The notes under the pieces: model-generated
What the model saw: the letters and a program-made list of their open reading frames with translations, nothing else
What the model was told of the DNA's origin: nothing
Databases searched by the model: none
In this document: in pieces, positions 15,500 to 15,901 of the stretch
How the letters are laid out: every line of letters begins with the position of its first letter
How positions within the stretch are numbered: position 1 is the first letter of the stretch
Program-made: the position numbers and the translations under genes
Assembly (NCBI GenBank): GCA_964627255.1
Contig: CAZVIN010000123.1
Coordinates: forward strand, 1-15,901
Origin: CALLJL01 sp964627255
GTDB lineage: Bacteria; Acidobacteriota; Aminicenantia; Aminicenantales; CALLJL01
Reading direction: 5' to 3'
DNA: 15,901 bases

Positions 15500-15784
15500 A
15501 TGCCGTGTGTTTATATTTTGTATAGTGAAGGCACAAAAAAATTTTATGTCGGTTCAAGTAGAGAAGGGAGTGCCAACAATCGTTTAAGGTCACATAATTC
15601 AGGCAAAAGTAAATCTACAAAGGGAGGACGTCCCTGGAGGCTTGTCTATGAGGAGTATGCCTCAGATTATACAGAAGCACGTAAGAAAGAAAATTATTTA
15701 AAATCCGGTGCTGGAAGGAGATGGATTAAAGAAAGTTTTAAAATAACGGAGGGATGGCCGAGTGGTTTAAGGCGGCGGTCTTGA
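15500..15784 (+). CDS. Small GIY-YIG nuclease whose end overlaps tRNA-Ser
   Basis: A 94-residue single-domain GIY-YIG protein (UPF0213-like). Seen: Y5-I6-L7 and Y16-V17-G18 as the two halves of the motif, R28 (NNRLRSHN) as the likely catalytic arginine, HNSGKSKSTK, and E64 (ARKKENYLKS) as the likely metal-binding glutamate. It should cut or nick DNA; its target is unknown. The last eleven residues (EGWPSGLRRRS) are read from the tRNA-Ser gene, and the stop TGA (15782-15784) is the tRNA's anticodon. The ATG at 15500 has a weak GAAGGG six bases upstream, and an in-frame stop at 15485 excludes a longer protein. The gene lies between two copies of the tRNA 5' half and has no promoter of its own, so it probably uses the tRNA promoter at 15340-15368. 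It may be a homing-type or transposon-like element. Confidence 0.85.
   Translation: MPCVYILYSEGTKKFYVGSSREGSANNRLRSHNSGKSKSTKGGRPWRLVYEEYASDYTEARKKENYLKSGAGRRWIKESFKITEGWPSGLRRRS
15747..15783 (+). repeat. Direct repeat, copy 2 (inside intact tRNA-Ser)
   Basis: Identical to 15378-15414; the spacing between copies is 369 bases. It provides both the tRNA 5' half and the last codons of the nuclease. With 15784-15793 the match to the upstream broken copy totals 47 bases. Confidence 0.95.
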
Positions 15785-15835
15785 AAACCGCTTCCCCGAA
15801 AGGGGACGTGGGTTCGAATCCTACTCCCTCCGCCA
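15748..15835 (+). tRNA. tRNA-Ser(UGA), CCA encoded
   Basis: A complete cloverleaf: acceptor GGAGGGA with TCCCTCC, discriminator G (15832), encoded CCA (15833-15835), D arm GCC/GGC, anticodon stem GCGGT/ACCGC, loop CTTGAAA with anticodon TGA at 15782-15784, a long class II variable arm (CCCC-GAAA-GGGG) and T arm GTGGG-TTCGAAT-CCTAC with one G-T pair. It reads UCA and related serine codons. The 5' half is shared with the broken copy upstream and overlaps the nuclease coding region. RNase P processing should release it from a longer transcript. Confidence 0.97.
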
Positions 15836-15846
15836 TCTAATAGAAG

Positions 15847-15901
15847 GGAGAGATGCCCGAGAGGCCGAAGGGGCACGACTGGAAATCGTGTGTTCCGCCA
15901 A
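15847..15901 (+). tRNA. tRNA-Ser(GGA), truncated by the window end
   Basis: The 5' part of a second serine tRNA starts 11 bases after the first: acceptor GGAGAGA, D arm CCC/GGG, anticodon stem CACGA/TCGTG, and loop CTGGAAA with anticodon GGA at 15881-15883. The window ends in the variable arm, so the 3' half cannot be checked. It is probably co-transcribed with tRNA-Ser(UGA). Confidence 0.92.

Noticed and set aside
15310..15525. A + strand frame reading through the broken tRNA half and palindromes, giving Gly/Ala-rich protein sequence
   Set aside because: Its sequence is tRNA and palindrome DNA read as codons; it has no SD and overlaps the nuclease start.
15264..15593. Minus-strand frame covering the palindromes and part of the nuclease gene
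   Set aside because: Antisense to tRNA-derived and repeat sequence and to a recognisable GIY-YIG gene; low-complexity product.
15378..15835. A tRNA group I intron or trans-spliced split tRNA
   Set aside because: The downstream tRNA is complete by itself, the upstream copy has no matching 3' half, and no intron core or bulge-helix-bulge was recognised.

Overview
The window looks like a chromosomal segment of an uncultured diderm bacterium of moderate GC. Support comes from exported peptidases with Sec signal peptides, a Tat-type signal, Shine-Dalgarno (SD) sites of the AGGAGG type, sigma70-like promoters and tRNA genes with encoded CCA. The gene set (exported tricorn-like S41 protease, exported M24 peptidase, TldD/TldE, DUF362 protein, adenosine-specific kinase) would fit Aminicenantota/Acidobacteriota-type lineages. 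That assignment is impression only; no marker in the window fixes the taxon.

Layout. At 1-5229, two exported peptidase genes on the + strand: an M24 (Xaa-Pro type) metallopeptidase and a 1,109-residue tricorn-like serine protease. Together they suggest breakdown of peptides outside the cytoplasm. At 5230-6701, a single adenosine-specific kinase gene (PF04008) sits between two long spacers that hold its promoter, several inverted repeats and a possible minus-strand gene remnant. At 6702-7889 is an MFS exporter with its own promoter. At 8062-9696 a Tat-type DUF362 protein and a nitroreductase form a small operon that runs head-on into the next block. At 9677-13487 (minus strand) is a tight three-gene operon, flippase-like membrane protein, tldD, tldE, joined by two 4-base ATGA overlaps. 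At 13797-15083 is serS, with an extended -10 promoter so close to the start codon that the mRNA is probably leaderless.

The most interesting part is 15340-15901. A promoter leads into the first 46 nucleotides of a tRNA-Ser gene, broken in its anticodon loop by a 60-bp nest of GC-rich 15-bp palindromes. A small GIY-YIG nuclease gene follows, and then a complete tRNA-Ser(UGA). The first half of the tRNA is thus present twice, as direct repeats flanking the nuclease gene. The nuclease reading frame enters the intact tRNA, and its TGA stop codon is exactly the tRNA's TGA anticodon. A second serine tRNA, anticodon GGA, begins 11 bases later and runs off the window. serS and two serine tRNAs are therefore neighbours. 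The arrangement looks like a small selfish element that enters a tRNA gene, leaves a 5' half behind and rebuilds a working tRNA at its far end.
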